A stretch of 64,000 bases of DNA from CAIODY01 sp046051225 (GTDB lineage: Bacteria; Bacteroidota; Bacteroidia; Chitinophagales; CAIODY01): positions 128,322 through 192,321 of the forward strand of contig JBJOOR010000006.1 in assembly GCA_046051225.1 (NCBI GenBank), given 5' to 3'. A model generated the notes under the pieces. It was given only the letters and a program-made list of their open reading frames with translations. It ran no database searches and was not told the DNA's origin. A program made the translations under genes and the position numbers. Positions 29,204-38,256 of the stretch are shown one piece after another. The number at the start of each line of letters is the position of its first letter. Position 1 is the first letter of the stretch.

Positions 29204-29255
29204 GCACGTGTATTTAGAATAAAAGCACGTGTATATTTTTTGGATGCACGTGTAT
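29204..29255. promoter_or_regulatory. three GCACGTGTAT boxes at exact 21-bp period
   Basis: The identical 10-mer GCACGTGTAT, containing the palindrome CACGTG, starts at 29204, 29225 and 29246. Exactly 21 bases between starts means about two helical turns, so all three boxes face the same side of the DNA. They lie between two convergent gene ends rather than before a gene. Confidence 0.6.
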
Positions 29256-29283
29256 AAGCAGCATTGTTAAGTAGCGCTATTAT

Positions 29284-30348
29284 CTAATTTCTATAAATAT
29301 TCTGAATATCGCTTTGCACTTTTACAAAATCTTCCATACGACCCACATCTGTCCAATAACCCAAAATAGGAAAAGTAGTAACAGCCAAATTTTTATCAAT
29401 AGCCGTTTGAATTAAATCGGTAGCGTTATATGGTTTATTTTTAGGAATAAACTGAAGCATAGATTGATGAATTAAATAAATACCAGCATTGGCTTCGTAG
29501 GTATATCGTGGTTTTTCGTGCAATGCTTTCACTCTATTTTTTTTATCTAAATTTAAAATAGCAAAAGGCACATCAATACTATAAGGCACAGTGGCAACAG
29601 ATATAGCCGCTTTTGATTGTACAGCATTCAAATAAAAATTTTCGTAATCAATATTCGTAATCAAATCGCCGTTTTGAACCAACAAATATTCGGTACTTAT
29701 TTTTTTTATCATCGCCACACTACCAATAGTACCCAAAGGATTTTTTTCTTGAATATATTTTATTTCAATTCCTTTATCATTGCCATCGCCAAAATGATGA
29801 ATAATTTTTTCTTTTAAATAATTTACCGAAAAATGAAATTTTTGAATACCAAATTGCATCATTCTATCTACCGAATGTTCCATGATTGGCTTGCCTCCAA
29901 CTTGCAACAATGGCTTTGGGGTATCGCTAGTTAATGGTCGTAATCGTTCGCCCTTGCCGCCACACATAATCACGGCTTCAATAGGCAAAATGGTTTTTAT
30001 TGTATCTAAATCATAAATTTTTATAATCGATTTATGTTTATCTAAAAACGGAATAAATCGTATTTTTTTTTCTTTAAAAGTATTAATAGCCAATGCCGAA
30101 AATGTTTCATCATTTAAGAATTTAAAATTCTTATTCATGCATTTTTCAATACTTTCGCTTAATGCTGTGCCTTTTAATAACGACCTACGAACATCGCCTT
30201 CGGTAAGCGTTCCAATCAATTGCTTTTTTAAGTTTACAACAAATAATGTGGTTTGTTGAAACGATTCGGGTGCTAATTCATTAAACCTATTTAGGGCTTC
30301 TTTTACCGTAGTTTTATCTGTAATAATATGGTGTTGCATAGTTGTCAT
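29284..30348 (-). CDS. CBS-domain nucleotidyltransferase (PtmE/LegF-like sugar-1-P guanylyl/uridylyltransferase)
   Basis: The 354-residue protein has two N-terminal CBS motifs (about residues 1-115) and a C-terminal NTP-transferase domain. The latter starts VIMCGGKGERLRPLTSDTPKPLLQVGGKPIMEH (nucleotide-binding G-G-x-G-x-R and the PKP lysine). It has the metal-binding Asp in VQNGDLITN and the later EKPRYTYEANAGIYL. CBS-plus-nucleotidyltransferase architecture is that of PtmE, which makes GDP-glucosamine for legionaminic acid in Campylobacter; related proteins serve other surface sugars. The neuB/neuC set near 60 kb makes that role attractive, but the 30-kb distance keeps it an inference. Confidence 0.83.
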   Translation of the reverse strand: MTTMQHHIITDKTTVKEALNRFNELAPESFQQTTLFVVNLKKQLIGTLTEGDVRRSLLKGTALSESIEKCMNKNFKFLNDETFSALAINTFKEKKIRFIPFLDKHKSIIKIYDLDTIKTILPIEAVIMCGGKGERLRPLTSDTPKPLLQVGGKPIMEHSVDRMMQFGIQKFHFSVNYLKEKIIHHFGDGNDKGIEIKYIQEKNPLGTIGSVAMIKKISTEYLLVQNGDLITNIDYENFYLNAVQSKAAISVATVPYSIDVPFAILNLDKKNRVKALHEKPRYTYEANAGIYLIHQSMLQFIPKNKPYNATDLIQTAIDKNLAVTTFPILGYWTDVGRMEDFVKVQSDIQNIYRN

Positions 30349-30363
30349 GTTTTCGAAAAAAAA

Positions 30364-31413
30364 TTATTTTGCAAAATTCTTGTTTGTAGTAATGCTATTA
30401 TCGGTTAATGTTTTTAAAAATGCTACCACATCTGCCACTTCTTGCACAGTCATTCGTCCTTTTATTTTATTAGCAATATTAATATCTAAATTGGGCGAAT
30501 TTTTAAAACCTGTGTTATAATGTTCAACACATTCGGTTAAAGTTTTAAATCTGCCATCGTGCATATAGGGGGCTGTTAGCTCAATATTTCTTAACGAAGG
30601 AGTTTTAAATTTACCAATATTCGAAATTAAATAAGGCGGAATTCTATACCGCCCCGAATCTTTTGGAATAGAATCTAAACCATTATCTTTAAAAGCAAAA
30701 TCGGTAAATGTGCTACCTAATACATGGCAATGTGTACAATCGCCTTTATTAGCATCAATAAAAACATTTAATCCATTGGCTTCGTGGCTGGTTAATGTTG
30801 CTTTGCCTACTTTAAACAAATCGTATTTCGAATTGCCCGAAAGTATTGTTTTTTCAAATTGTGCAATGGCTTTCATCAACAAAGCAGTTGTAATAATTGA
30901 TTTACCAAAAACTAATTTGAATTTGGTTTTATAAACTGCATTGTTGTTTAATTTTTCAATTACATCTTTTAATGTTGAATGCATTTCAACAGGATTTTGA
31001 ATAGGCCCAATCACTTGGTTTTCGATGCTAGTAGCACCACCATCCCAAAAGAAATTAGTAGCATAAGCCAAATTGAATAATGGCATGGCATTTCTTGTTC
31101 CAGCTATGCCATCAATACCAATACTTAATTTTCCTGTATCCACAAATGCGTTTAATTGATGATGACATGAACCACAAGACATTTGCCCATTGGCAGAAAG
31201 TATAGGGTCGTAAAATAATTGCTTACCTAATGCCACACCTTCTTCGGTTAGCTTTAAACTATCGGGTATATAAATAGGTGGCAGCCCCAGCGGAATGGAT
31301 AATTGATAAGGCGTTAAGCCAGTATTTGGTGTAGATGGAATGGATAATTCGCCATCTTTTTTACACGAATAGATAATTGAAATAAAAACAAAAAGCCAGA
31401 ATAGTTTTTGCAT
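30364..31413 (-). CDS. di-heme cytochrome c peroxidase family protein (MbnH/MauG-like)
   Basis: I set the start at the ATG giving MQKLFWLFVFISIIYSCKKDG, a lipoprotein-type signal; an ATG 15 bases earlier would overlap the upstream gene. The 349-residue protein carries two heme-binding CxxCH motifs, SCGSCH and CTHCH, and the conserved ELTAPYMHDGRFKTL near the C-terminus. Members are peroxidases or, in the MauG/MbnH branch, oxidise a tryptophan of a partner protein. The gene directly upstream encodes an MbnP-like protein, so the MbnH branch is the best reading: oxidation of MbnP to create a kynurenine-containing copper site in the cell envelope. Confidence 0.87.
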   Translation of the reverse strand: MQKLFWLFVFISIIYSCKKDGELSIPSTPNTGLTPYQLSIPLGLPPIYIPDSLKLTEEGVALGKQLFYDPILSANGQMSCGSCHHQLNAFVDTGKLSIGIDGIAGTRNAMPLFNLAYATNFFWDGGATSIENQVIGPIQNPVEMHSTLKDVIEKLNNNAVYKTKFKLVFGKSIITTALLMKAIAQFEKTILSGNSKYDLFKVGKATLTSHEANGLNVFIDANKGDCTHCHVLGSTFTDFAFKDNGLDSIPKDSGRYRIPPYLISNIGKFKTPSLRNIELTAPYMHDGRFKTLTECVEHYNTGFKNSPNLDINIANKIKGRMTVQEVADVVAFLKTLTDNSITTNKNFAK

Positions 31414-31417
31414 ACAA

Positions 31418-32179
31418 TTACTCGGCATGGTTAAACGAAAATGTATGAGTTAAGTTTTGGGTAAATTGAACAATCCATAAAGAATCGGTTGTACCCGATT
31501 GATGATTGCTACCAAAATCAAAATTCAATTTATTGGGCGAAGCATACAATTTATTTACATCAAAATTTAAAAACACATTTTTTGTAATACCATCTACCGA
31601 AAAATTAGTAGGAATAGATATAGTGGTATAAGCCGCATCGGTACCTAAATGAAATGATAATCCTTTTGTAGCACCCAACGAATCAATAAACTGACCATCA
31701 TGTTTAAAAAATATATAGCCTGTATTCCATGTCCAAAACATACCATAAATAGGGTCTAAATCGCCCTCTTGCAAGCCAGTATGATTCTTTACATTATTTA
31801 CACCTATATGAAATTTAATATTGGTATAAGTTCCATTGGGTATATTGCTTAAAGTAATATTTTGCTTTGCAGCATCAGCTGCATCAATTAATGTAGAAGT
31901 GTTGATGCTTATTGTTGATGCATCATTTTTGGTTAACACAATATCTGATACATAATATTTTAATGTAGCAACAGAATATTGATTGCCTGCTAAATTGGTG
32001 TATTTTATAATTCCAAAATCAATAGCATTGTTGCTAATTATATTGCTCATCTTTAAAACCACATTGGCTGATGTGGCTACTGTTGAAGTATTACTTACTG
32101 TATAAGTTTTTTTCTTTTTACAAGAAATGACCGATAGCATAAATAAGCAAACCAATATCAAGAGGAACGAATTTCGCAT
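31418..32179 (-). CDS. MbnP-like copper-binding lipoprotein
   Basis: The 253-residue protein has a lipoprotein signal (LFMLSVISC, Cys20) and the MbnP-type beta domain. Its hallmark is MFWTWNTGYIFFKHDG, with Trp149/Trp151 and His160, plus FHIGVNN (His124) and LSFHLGTD (His177). In the characterised MbnP family a conserved Trp is converted to kynurenine by the di-heme partner MbnH and helps bind copper. The partner gene follows 4 bases after the stop. A TATTTTTG -7 element lies 28 bases upstream. Metal specificity is inferred from the family. Confidence 0.83.
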   Translation of the reverse strand: MRNSFLLILVCLFMLSVISCKKKKTYTVSNTSTVATSANVVLKMSNIISNNAIDFGIIKYTNLAGNQYSVATLKYYVSDIVLTKNDASTISINTSTLIDAADAAKQNITLSNIPNGTYTNIKFHIGVNNVKNHTGLQEGDLDPIYGMFWTWNTGYIFFKHDGQFIDSLGATKGLSFHLGTDAAYTTISIPTNFSVDGITKNVFLNFDVNKLYASPNKLNFDFGSNHQSGTTDSLWIVQFTQNLTHTFSFNHAE

Positions 32180-32206
32180 TTTAAGATAGTAGTTAAATTA
32201 GATTTC

Positions 32207-32214
32207 AAAAATAC
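32207..32214 (-). promoter_or_regulatory. -7 promoter element of the mbnP-mbnH-like pair
   Basis: TATTTTTG on the minus strand matches TAnnTTTG, 28 bases before the mbnP-like ATG. No -33 TTG is obvious. Confidence 0.45.
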
Positions 32215-32264
32215 ATATATTTTGTTTCTATTTTCTTGTGGTATGTTTTGTTCAACTTATTATA

Positions 32265-33140
32265 TTAAATCCAGGTCCATAAAGATTTTGGATTTATTTT
32301 AACGCTCACTTCGTTTTTATAATGCATCGGTTCACCATCTTTTTGCCAATGTACATGGTTGTTAAACTGAATAGTTGCTTCTTTACAATCAATCAATTCA
32401 TAATAATTATTGGTTTTTAATTTACCCGAAAAGCCATTAAACAAAAGTTGTATTCCTGCTAATAATCCAAATGGTTTAAGAATACAGCAATGCATTAAGC
32501 CATCCGTTAAATCGGCTGTAGGAGCTATTTTTAAGCCACTGCCAAATTGCTGCGAATTAGCAAATGCAACCATAAAAGCTTCAGTTTCTATTTTTTTGCC
32601 ATCTACATAAATAGTATAATGATGTGGTTTATAACCGAAAAATTTTTGTGATGAAATGATAACGTATTTTGCAATTCCACGTTTTTTTACTTTACTAAAT
32701 TCATGTGCTACCAATCCATCAAACCCCACACCCGATGCACTTACAAATATTTCATCGTTGATTAAACAAGTATCAATCAATACACGTTTGCCTATATTTA
32801 TTTTTTTTATTGCACCTTCAATTTTTAATGGTAAACCTAAATGACGAGATAAACCATTGCCCGACCCTAATGGAATTATTCCTAAAGCAGTTTCTGTGTG
32901 TACTAATGCCGATGATACTTCATTGATTGAGCCATCACCACCAGCTATTACTACAATAGCTACATTATTTTCTGCTGCATTTTTAGCTATTTCAATAGCA
33001 TGACCAGCATATTCGGTAAATTTTATTTCGTATTCAAATAGGTTGCTATCAATATTTGTTTTGATTAAATCGGGCAATACAATTTTATTTTTTGTACCCG
33101 ATTTTGGATTGATAATAAATACAATTTTTTTCTTCTGCAC
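32265..33140 (-). CDS. diacylglycerol kinase-family lipid kinase (YegS/BmrU-like)
   Basis: The 291-residue protein opens with VFIINPKSGTKNK and has the nucleotide motif GGDGSINEV (residues 67-75). GIIPLGSGNGLSRHLGLP and FANSQQFGSGLKIAPTADLTDGLM are further DAGK-catalytic blocks. The family phosphorylates diacylglycerol, sphingoid or related lipids at the inner membrane. The exact lipid is unknown. It lies 5 bases after the 110-residue helical protein and may share its transcript. Confidence 0.88.
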   Translation of the reverse strand: MQKKKIVFIINPKSGTKNKIVLPDLIKTNIDSNLFEYEIKFTEYAGHAIEIAKNAAENNVAIVVIAGGDGSINEVSSALVHTETALGIIPLGSGNGLSRHLGLPLKIEGAIKKINIGKRVLIDTCLINDEIFVSASGVGFDGLVAHEFSKVKKRGIAKYVIISSQKFFGYKPHHYTIYVDGKKIETEAFMVAFANSQQFGSGLKIAPTADLTDGLMHCCILKPFGLLAGIQLLFNGFSGKLKTNNYYELIDCKEATIQFNNHVHWQKDGEPMHYKNEVSVKINPKSLWTWI

Positions 33141-33145
33141 AGCTC

Positions 33146-33478
33146 TTATTTATTTTTTAATGAATTCAATATTTCAACTACTTTATTAAATTGCTGTATG
33201 GTTAGTGTATTTCGTTGCAATCTCTTACCCTTTACTTCCTGTAATTTTAAAATACTTTTATCTTTATCAACTTGTTTCATATGATGATTAAGATGTATTT
33301 CTCTTACTGCATTTTCATAATCAGATTGTATTGCCAAAAAACTATCTATTTGAGCAGGATGTACTTTCATTTCAGTTTCCAGCTTTTTTCTTAACACTTT
33401 TGCATGCATATTTTGAGCAAAATTTGTTTGCATAATGCTGCCTAATAAAATAACAGATAGAATTATTTTTTTAATCAT
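33146..33478 (-). CDS. small exported helical protein, unknown function
   Basis: This 110-residue protein has a signal peptide (IILSVILLGSIMQTNFAQ). The rest is predicted to be almost wholly helical and charged, rich in Lys, Gln and Leu, for example VLRKKLETEMKVHPAQIDSF and KSILKLQEVKGKRLQRNTL. The layout recalls small periplasmic Spy/CpxP-like proteins, but the LTxxQ motifs of that family are not convincing. It starts the two-gene run with the lipid kinase and has a TAACTTTG -7 element at 33494-33501. Confidence 0.65.
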   Translation of the reverse strand: MIKKIILSVILLGSIMQTNFAQNMHAKVLRKKLETEMKVHPAQIDSFLAIQSDYENAVREIHLNHHMKQVDKDKSILKLQEVKGKRLQRNTLTIQQFNKVVEILNSLKNK

Positions 33479-33493
33479 AACTTAAAGATATTG

Positions 33494-33501
33494 CAAAGTT
33501 A
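33494..33501 (-). promoter_or_regulatory. -7 promoter element of the helical protein-lipid kinase pair
   Basis: TAACTTTG on the minus strand matches TAnnTTTG 15 bases before the ATG at 33478. It lies in the 56-base divergent gap to kdsB. Confidence 0.45.
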
Positions 33502-33534
33502 TTACAAACTAAAAATAAGCTCTATTTTTCACAC

Positions 33535-34254
33535 ATGAAAATAATTGGAATTATTCCTTCAAGATTTGGAAGCACTCGTTTTCCTGGCAAGCCATTGGTT
33601 GATATCAATGGTAAAACGATGATTCAACGGGTGTATGAACAAGCCTGCAAAGCAAATTTGCTTTCGGATGTAATTGTAGCAACGGATGATGAACGCATCT
33701 ACAAACATATAGAATCAATTGGTGGTAAAGTGATGTACACCGCAACTCATCATCAATCGGGTACAGATAGATGCAATGAAATTGCGCAGCAAATAAATGC
33801 TGATGCATATATTAATATTCAGGGCGATGAACCATTTATACAGCCCGAACAAATTAACCAATTAGCAAAAAAATTATTTGATGTACCAAAAGAAACTGGC
33901 ATTGCCACATTGATTAAGCCTATAAAAAAAGAAGATGAATTGGAATTAATAAACAATCCTAATATTATCAAAGTGGTTGTTAATCATCAATCAAGAGCTA
34001 TGTATTTTTCGAGAAATGGAATACCATTTATTCGGAATAAAACAGCCAATGTTCAATTTTATAAACACATAGGAATGTATGGATATACTCAACGTGCTTT
34101 AGCCTCAATTGCAGCATTGAAGCCCTCTATGTTGGAAAATGCAGAACAATTAGAGCAATTAAGATGGTTGGAAAATGGATTTGATATTTATTGTTCACAT
34201 ACATATCTAGAAACAATATCAATTGATGTAGTTGAAGATTTAAAAAAAATTTAA
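33535..34254 (+). CDS. kdsB: 3-deoxy-manno-octulosonate cytidylyltransferase
   Basis: The 239-residue enzyme activates Kdo with CTP for lipopolysaccharide core synthesis. The nucleotide loop is PSRFGSTRFPGKPL (residues 7-20), IVATDDERI follows, and NIQGDEPFI holds the metal-binding Asp. HIGMYGYTQRAL and LEQLEQLRWLENGF are the C-terminal KdsB blocks. Size and motifs distinguish it from CMP-sialate synthetases. It is monocistronic and ends at a structured region with a terminator. Confidence 0.94.
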   Translation: MKIIGIIPSRFGSTRFPGKPLVDINGKTMIQRVYEQACKANLLSDVIVATDDERIYKHIESIGGKVMYTATHHQSGTDRCNEIAQQINADAYINIQGDEPFIQPEQINQLAKKLFDVPKETGIATLIKPIKKEDELELINNPNIIKVVVNHQSRAMYFSRNGIPFIRNKTANVQFYKHIGMYGYTQRALASIAALKPSMLENAEQLEQLRWLENGFDIYCSHTYLETISIDVVEDLKKI

Positions 34255-34263
34255 TATCATTGC

Positions 34264-34366
34264 AGCGCTTAAAAGGCATTCCTATTATTATAATAGGAGC
34301 AATATTATTAAACCACTAATAGCCTTTTGGGCAAAGGGCAGTCAGCAATGACTGCCTTTTTCTTTA
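34264..34366 (+). terminator. structured 3' region and terminator after kdsB
   Basis: A strong hairpin GGCAGTCA-GCAA-TGACTGCC with a following T tract (about 34336-34362) is the terminator. Before it, CCTATTA-TTA-TAATAGG (about 34288-34304) sits between AAAAGGC (about 34269) and GCCTTTT (about 34322), which can pair as an outer stem. The whole acts between kdsB and the convergent mlaD-like gene. Confidence 0.75.
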
Positions 34367-34382
34367 TCTCTAAAAAGTGTAC

Positions 34383-35345
34383 TTATTTTTTATCCTTGGC
34401 GCCAAATACCGAGAAGTGAACGTATCGCTTAGGATTTGCTTTTAAATCAATCATTAATTTATCTAAATTTTCGGATGATGATTTTAAATTCAAATACAAT
34501 TTATCATCGTTAACTAACATACCTAATGAACCATTACCCGATTTTATTTTGTTCAAAACTGTTGATAAATCAGCTATTGTAGCATTTGTGTTTTCAATGG
34601 TTTGTTTCAAATTGCTTTTTGCCACATCATCCGTTATTTTATCAATGTTGGCTAAAGCATGTGTTATAGATGTATTGTTGTTTTTTAAATTTGTAGTAAT
34701 AGCATCTACATTTTTTAAAATATTATCTAATCTTTCCGATTCGGAAGTCATTAAACCATTTACTTTTTCAGTAGTTTGACGCAGGTTATGAATCATCGTT
34801 TGTATATCGGCTAACGAATTTTGTAAACCTGTTTTGCCGCCATTATCCAACATACTTCTTAATTGTGTAAGAATAGAATCAATAGTACCAGCCACAGCCA
34901 CAGCTTTTTGTTTTATGGGTTCCATCTGCTCGGTAAATTGATTCAAAATAGATGAATTGCTTTCGCCCATTAATGTATCGCCATCAATTGCTAATGTGCT
35001 GCCATTAATAGTTTCTAATTTAATTACAGTAGTGCTTAATGGCACACTGTTAATTTTAAAAACACTGTTTTTGAATACTTGAATATTTTTATCAATATCC
35101 ACCACAGCCATAATCTGATTGTTGCGTTGTGGTAAAATTTTTAACGACACCACTTTGCCAACTTTAAATCCATTCAGTTGTACTTCGTTTGCAACGCCCA
35201 ATCCATCTACATTTTTATAAAAAATATAAAATCGCTGACTGCTCGAAAACAAATCGCTGCTCTTTAAAAAATTATAACCAAAAAAAAGAATTACAAGCGT
35301 AGCCACTCCAAAAATTCCGATTTTTATTTCGTTTGATATTTTCAC
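34383..35345 (-). CDS. MlaD/MCE-family lipid-transport protein
   Basis: The 320-residue protein has one N-terminal membrane helix (IKIGIFGVATLVILFFGYNFLK). The MCE domain follows (FYIFYKNVDGLGVANEVQLNGFKVGKV, about residues 38-115), then a long helical region (about 130-300) with heptad-like spacing. MCE proteins form periplasmic hexamers that ferry phospholipids between membranes with an MlaE/MlaF transporter. The mlaE and mlaF genes are not adjacent here. The gene is 28 bases downstream of an AsmA-like gene, which fits a shared role in lipid movement or outer-membrane maintenance. Confidence 0.88.
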   Translation of the reverse strand: MKISNEIKIGIFGVATLVILFFGYNFLKSSDLFSSSQRFYIFYKNVDGLGVANEVQLNGFKVGKVVSLKILPQRNNQIMAVVDIDKNIQVFKNSVFKINSVPLSTTVIKLETINGSTLAIDGDTLMGESNSSILNQFTEQMEPIKQKAVAVAGTIDSILTQLRSMLDNGGKTGLQNSLADIQTMIHNLRQTTEKVNGLMTSESERLDNILKNVDAITTNLKNNNTSITHALANIDKITDDVAKSNLKQTIENTNATIADLSTVLNKIKSGNGSLGMLVNDDKLYLNLKSSSENLDKLMIDLKANPKRYVHFSVFGAKDKK

Positions 35346-35373
35346 TTTGTAAAAAATTATTGAGGGTGTAAAG

Positions 35374-38070
35374 TTATTTAAACAATCCTTTCAAAGCATC
35401 TTTAGCTTTGTTTTTTGCATCCTGTTTTGCTTTATCAGCAGCAGCTTTGGCTTGTGCTTCCACATCTGCTTTCGCTTTGTTGGCTGCATTCAAAGCATCT
35501 TGCTTGGCTTTGTTAGCGGCATCTAATCCTTGTTGTTTTATTTTATCGGCTTCGGCTTTTGCCTTGGCTTCCGCATCAGCTTTCGCTTTTGCAATTTCTT
35601 CTTTTGCTTTTGCTTCGGCTTCATTTTTCAAATCGCTGGCTTTGCTTTTCAACGCATCTTTCAATCCAGTTTTTACAATCGGATTTTTATTTGTGCCTCC
35701 AATCATCACGTCAAATTTTATTTTGTCGCTCGAAGAAAGATTTGCGCCTTTGCTATTTGCCAATCCAATTACTTGGTCGATAGCCGCACCAGCAGCAGCT
35801 CCCAGCATTTTACGCGGCATATCCATTTTTACCAAGAAATCAATTTTTGAATCTAATGATTGAGTTCCCGAAATATTCATCACCAAATCATTGCTCTTAA
35901 TATCGAATGGTTTGATTTCAATTTTTCCGTTGTGAATTTCAAACCAAGTTTTCAAATCTTTAATCGGCAATTCGCTTGCACCTTTCATTTGCAAAGCTTC
36001 CATGATTTTTGCAATCGGCGGATAATTGCTGATGCTTCCGCTGAAAATAGAGAAATATCCATTCCCATTTATCGTTGCTAAATCAGGCGACATATCAGCT
36101 AACATTTTTCCTGTCATCGATAAATTTGTAGTGAATTTTCCTTTTGTAAATTCCGCAAATGGCGCAATTTTTTTCACCGTGTTAAATGTTTTAAACGATT
36201 GCTGAATATCAAAATCTTTGATGTCATAAGTCAAATCAATATCGGGCAATGTTGTATTTTTTGTTGAATAGCCACCACTCACAACCATGCTTCCACCAAG
36301 CATTTCAGCCTTTAGATTTTGCAATTGCATCTTTTCATCTTTAACAACAATTCCGCCATTTACATTTTGCAAATCCATATTGGTGTAATGAATTTTATTC
36401 ACTGCTGATGTCATTACAAAATCAATATTATTAGGCACTTTGAAAATTGAAGTTGGCGTTGGTTGCGTTTTATTATCTGTTGTTGGAGTGGCTTGCGAAG
36501 TTGGTGTCATCCATTCATCCACATTTAAATAATCCATTTTTAAATTCAAATTTCCGCCCAATGTTTGATTCGTTAAAGCATAACCAATAACATTTTCCAA
36601 ACTTCCAGTTGCTGAAATATTGCTTTCGCTCAATTTACAATCGAAGCTTTTTAAATCAACATTTTTCGGATTGAAGTGCATATTCATATCACGTAACAAA
36701 ACACCTTTTGTAAAATCTTTTGAAGCATATTCAACATTTTTTAACAACAAATTTCCATCAGCAAAAAAGTTTTCGTAGTGTTTTTCTTGCACTGCTTTCA
36801 AACTTCCTTTCGCCGCCAAATCCATATCCATCAAGCCACTCAACTTTGTTACACCTTCCATTGGCATCATTTTATTCATTTCACCCAAATCTAATTTTCC
36901 TTTTGCTTTCATATCCAAATTCATCGCCGTAGTTGGTTGTGTGAGCAACAAACTCAAATCAAAAGGCGCAGTTCCCATTTCAAAATGACATGTAGGAATT
37001 TTGATGATAGCATTCGCAACATTGCCATCAGGGCAGTTTACATTCAAATCTAAATTGATGTTGTTAATTGCTTTTGGCAACGATGGATATTGCACCATTC
37101 CATTTTTGCAAAGCAATGTTACATTATAAGCAGGCATCGCTTTATCATTATAAGTTCCTTTTACAAAACCATTGAAAGCCATGCTCCCTGCGGTTTTGAT
37201 GTTGTTATAATCTTTTGTAAAAGCACCTGGCACTAAGGAAAAAATATTTTTAAAATCAGTTTGTTTACTGGCAAATTTGATGTCCATATCAATATCATTT
37301 TTTGGCATTGCCAACCAGCCTTCAAACGCTATTGTCAAAACGTTCAATGTAAGTTCGTTATCTTTAAATGTGTACTTGCTGTTTTTGTTATCAATCTCAA
37401 AAGTAGCTTTGTAGCTGGTTTTGGTGTTATTTAAATAATTTATGCCACCAAAATTATAAGTCAGTTGTTCGATGTCAGTTTGTGTAACCAATGTAAATAA
37501 ATCGCTTGTAAAATCGCCGCTGCCTTCATGATTTAAGCCAACAATTTTTGCAGATTGTTTCAATGTTTTATCATCCCAAATAATGTAACCATTTTCAATG
37601 GCATATTTTTTCAAAGAAAAATGAAATGGTTTTGATTCGCTTGCAGAGCCATTTTCAGGGGTTTTGCTCGGCTTAGTAATATTGTAATTTGCTTTTCCAT
37701 TCGCTAAAACTTTTGCAAAAATTCTTGGACTGCGTAAATAAATTGCATTTACAGAATAGTTACTTCCTTTCACCACATCAAATAAATTAATCGCTGTTTC
37801 AAATTGCTTGATGCTGCATAAAGTATCACCTTTGAAATCATCGACACCCACTACGCTCAAGTCATTCAAGGTGAAAGTTAAGTTCGGGAAATGTTTCCAA
37901 ACACTCAAATCAAAATCGCCGAAATCAACTTTTGCATTTACATTTTCGTTGATAGCCGTTTTTACTTTCGTAACAATTTTATCTTTAAATAAAAATGGAA
38001 CAACCGAAATTGCTGCTATTAAAACTACTACTATAATACCCGAAATGATGAAGAATTTTTTCATGTACAA
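35374..38070 (-). CDS. AsmA-family protein with lysine/alanine-rich helical tail
   Basis: The 898-residue protein begins with a membrane helix (FFIISGIIVVVLIAAISVVPFLF), then the AsmA N-terminal domain (FGDFDLSVWKHFPNLTFTLNDLSVVG). A long beta-rich groove region follows, with the C-terminal AsmA_2-type block near residues 640-800. AsmA-like proteins bridge the envelope and move phospholipids to the outer membrane. The last 100 residues are repeats of Lys, Ala, Glu and Asp (such as KAKADAEAKAKAEADK), expected to form one long helix. The start used gives M-Y-M-K-K; the ATG two codons later is equally possible. It is followed by the mlaD-like gene. Confidence 0.85.
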   Translation of the reverse strand: MYMKKFFIISGIIVVVLIAAISVVPFLFKDKIVTKVKTAINENVNAKVDFGDFDLSVWKHFPNLTFTLNDLSVVGVDDFKGDTLCSIKQFETAINLFDVVKGSNYSVNAIYLRSPRIFAKVLANGKANYNITKPSKTPENGSASESKPFHFSLKKYAIENGYIIWDDKTLKQSAKIVGLNHEGSGDFTSDLFTLVTQTDIEQLTYNFGGINYLNNTKTSYKATFEIDNKNSKYTFKDNELTLNVLTIAFEGWLAMPKNDIDMDIKFASKQTDFKNIFSLVPGAFTKDYNNIKTAGSMAFNGFVKGTYNDKAMPAYNVTLLCKNGMVQYPSLPKAINNINLDLNVNCPDGNVANAIIKIPTCHFEMGTAPFDLSLLLTQPTTAMNLDMKAKGKLDLGEMNKMMPMEGVTKLSGLMDMDLAAKGSLKAVQEKHYENFFADGNLLLKNVEYASKDFTKGVLLRDMNMHFNPKNVDLKSFDCKLSESNISATGSLENVIGYALTNQTLGGNLNLKMDYLNVDEWMTPTSQATPTTDNKTQPTPTSIFKVPNNIDFVMTSAVNKIHYTNMDLQNVNGGIVVKDEKMQLQNLKAEMLGGSMVVSGGYSTKNTTLPDIDLTYDIKDFDIQQSFKTFNTVKKIAPFAEFTKGKFTTNLSMTGKMLADMSPDLATINGNGYFSIFSGSISNYPPIAKIMEALQMKGASELPIKDLKTWFEIHNGKIEIKPFDIKSNDLVMNISGTQSLDSKIDFLVKMDMPRKMLGAAAGAAIDQVIGLANSKGANLSSSDKIKFDVMIGGTNKNPIVKTGLKDALKSKASDLKNEAEAKAKEEIAKAKADAEAKAKAEADKIKQQGLDAANKAKQDALNAANKAKADVEAQAKAAADKAKQDAKNKAKDALKGLFK

Positions 38071-38256
38071 ATATAAAAATGTGATTTGAGGTGCAAAAGT
38101 AACAAATCAAAACGTAAACAATTTGTAAAGATAAAGAGATTAGATACTATTAATTTTAAGATTGAACAATTGTAATTTATATTTTATTTATTTGTTACAT
38201 TTATTGTATTGCTGTTAAAAAATACAACCCAATGTTTAATAAAAAGATTTTTATTT

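Noticed and set aside
35408..35863. 151-residue frame antisense to the end of the AsmA-like gene
   Set aside because: Its Ala/Ser/Phe-rich protein is the complement of Lys/Ala/Glu codons in the helical tail.
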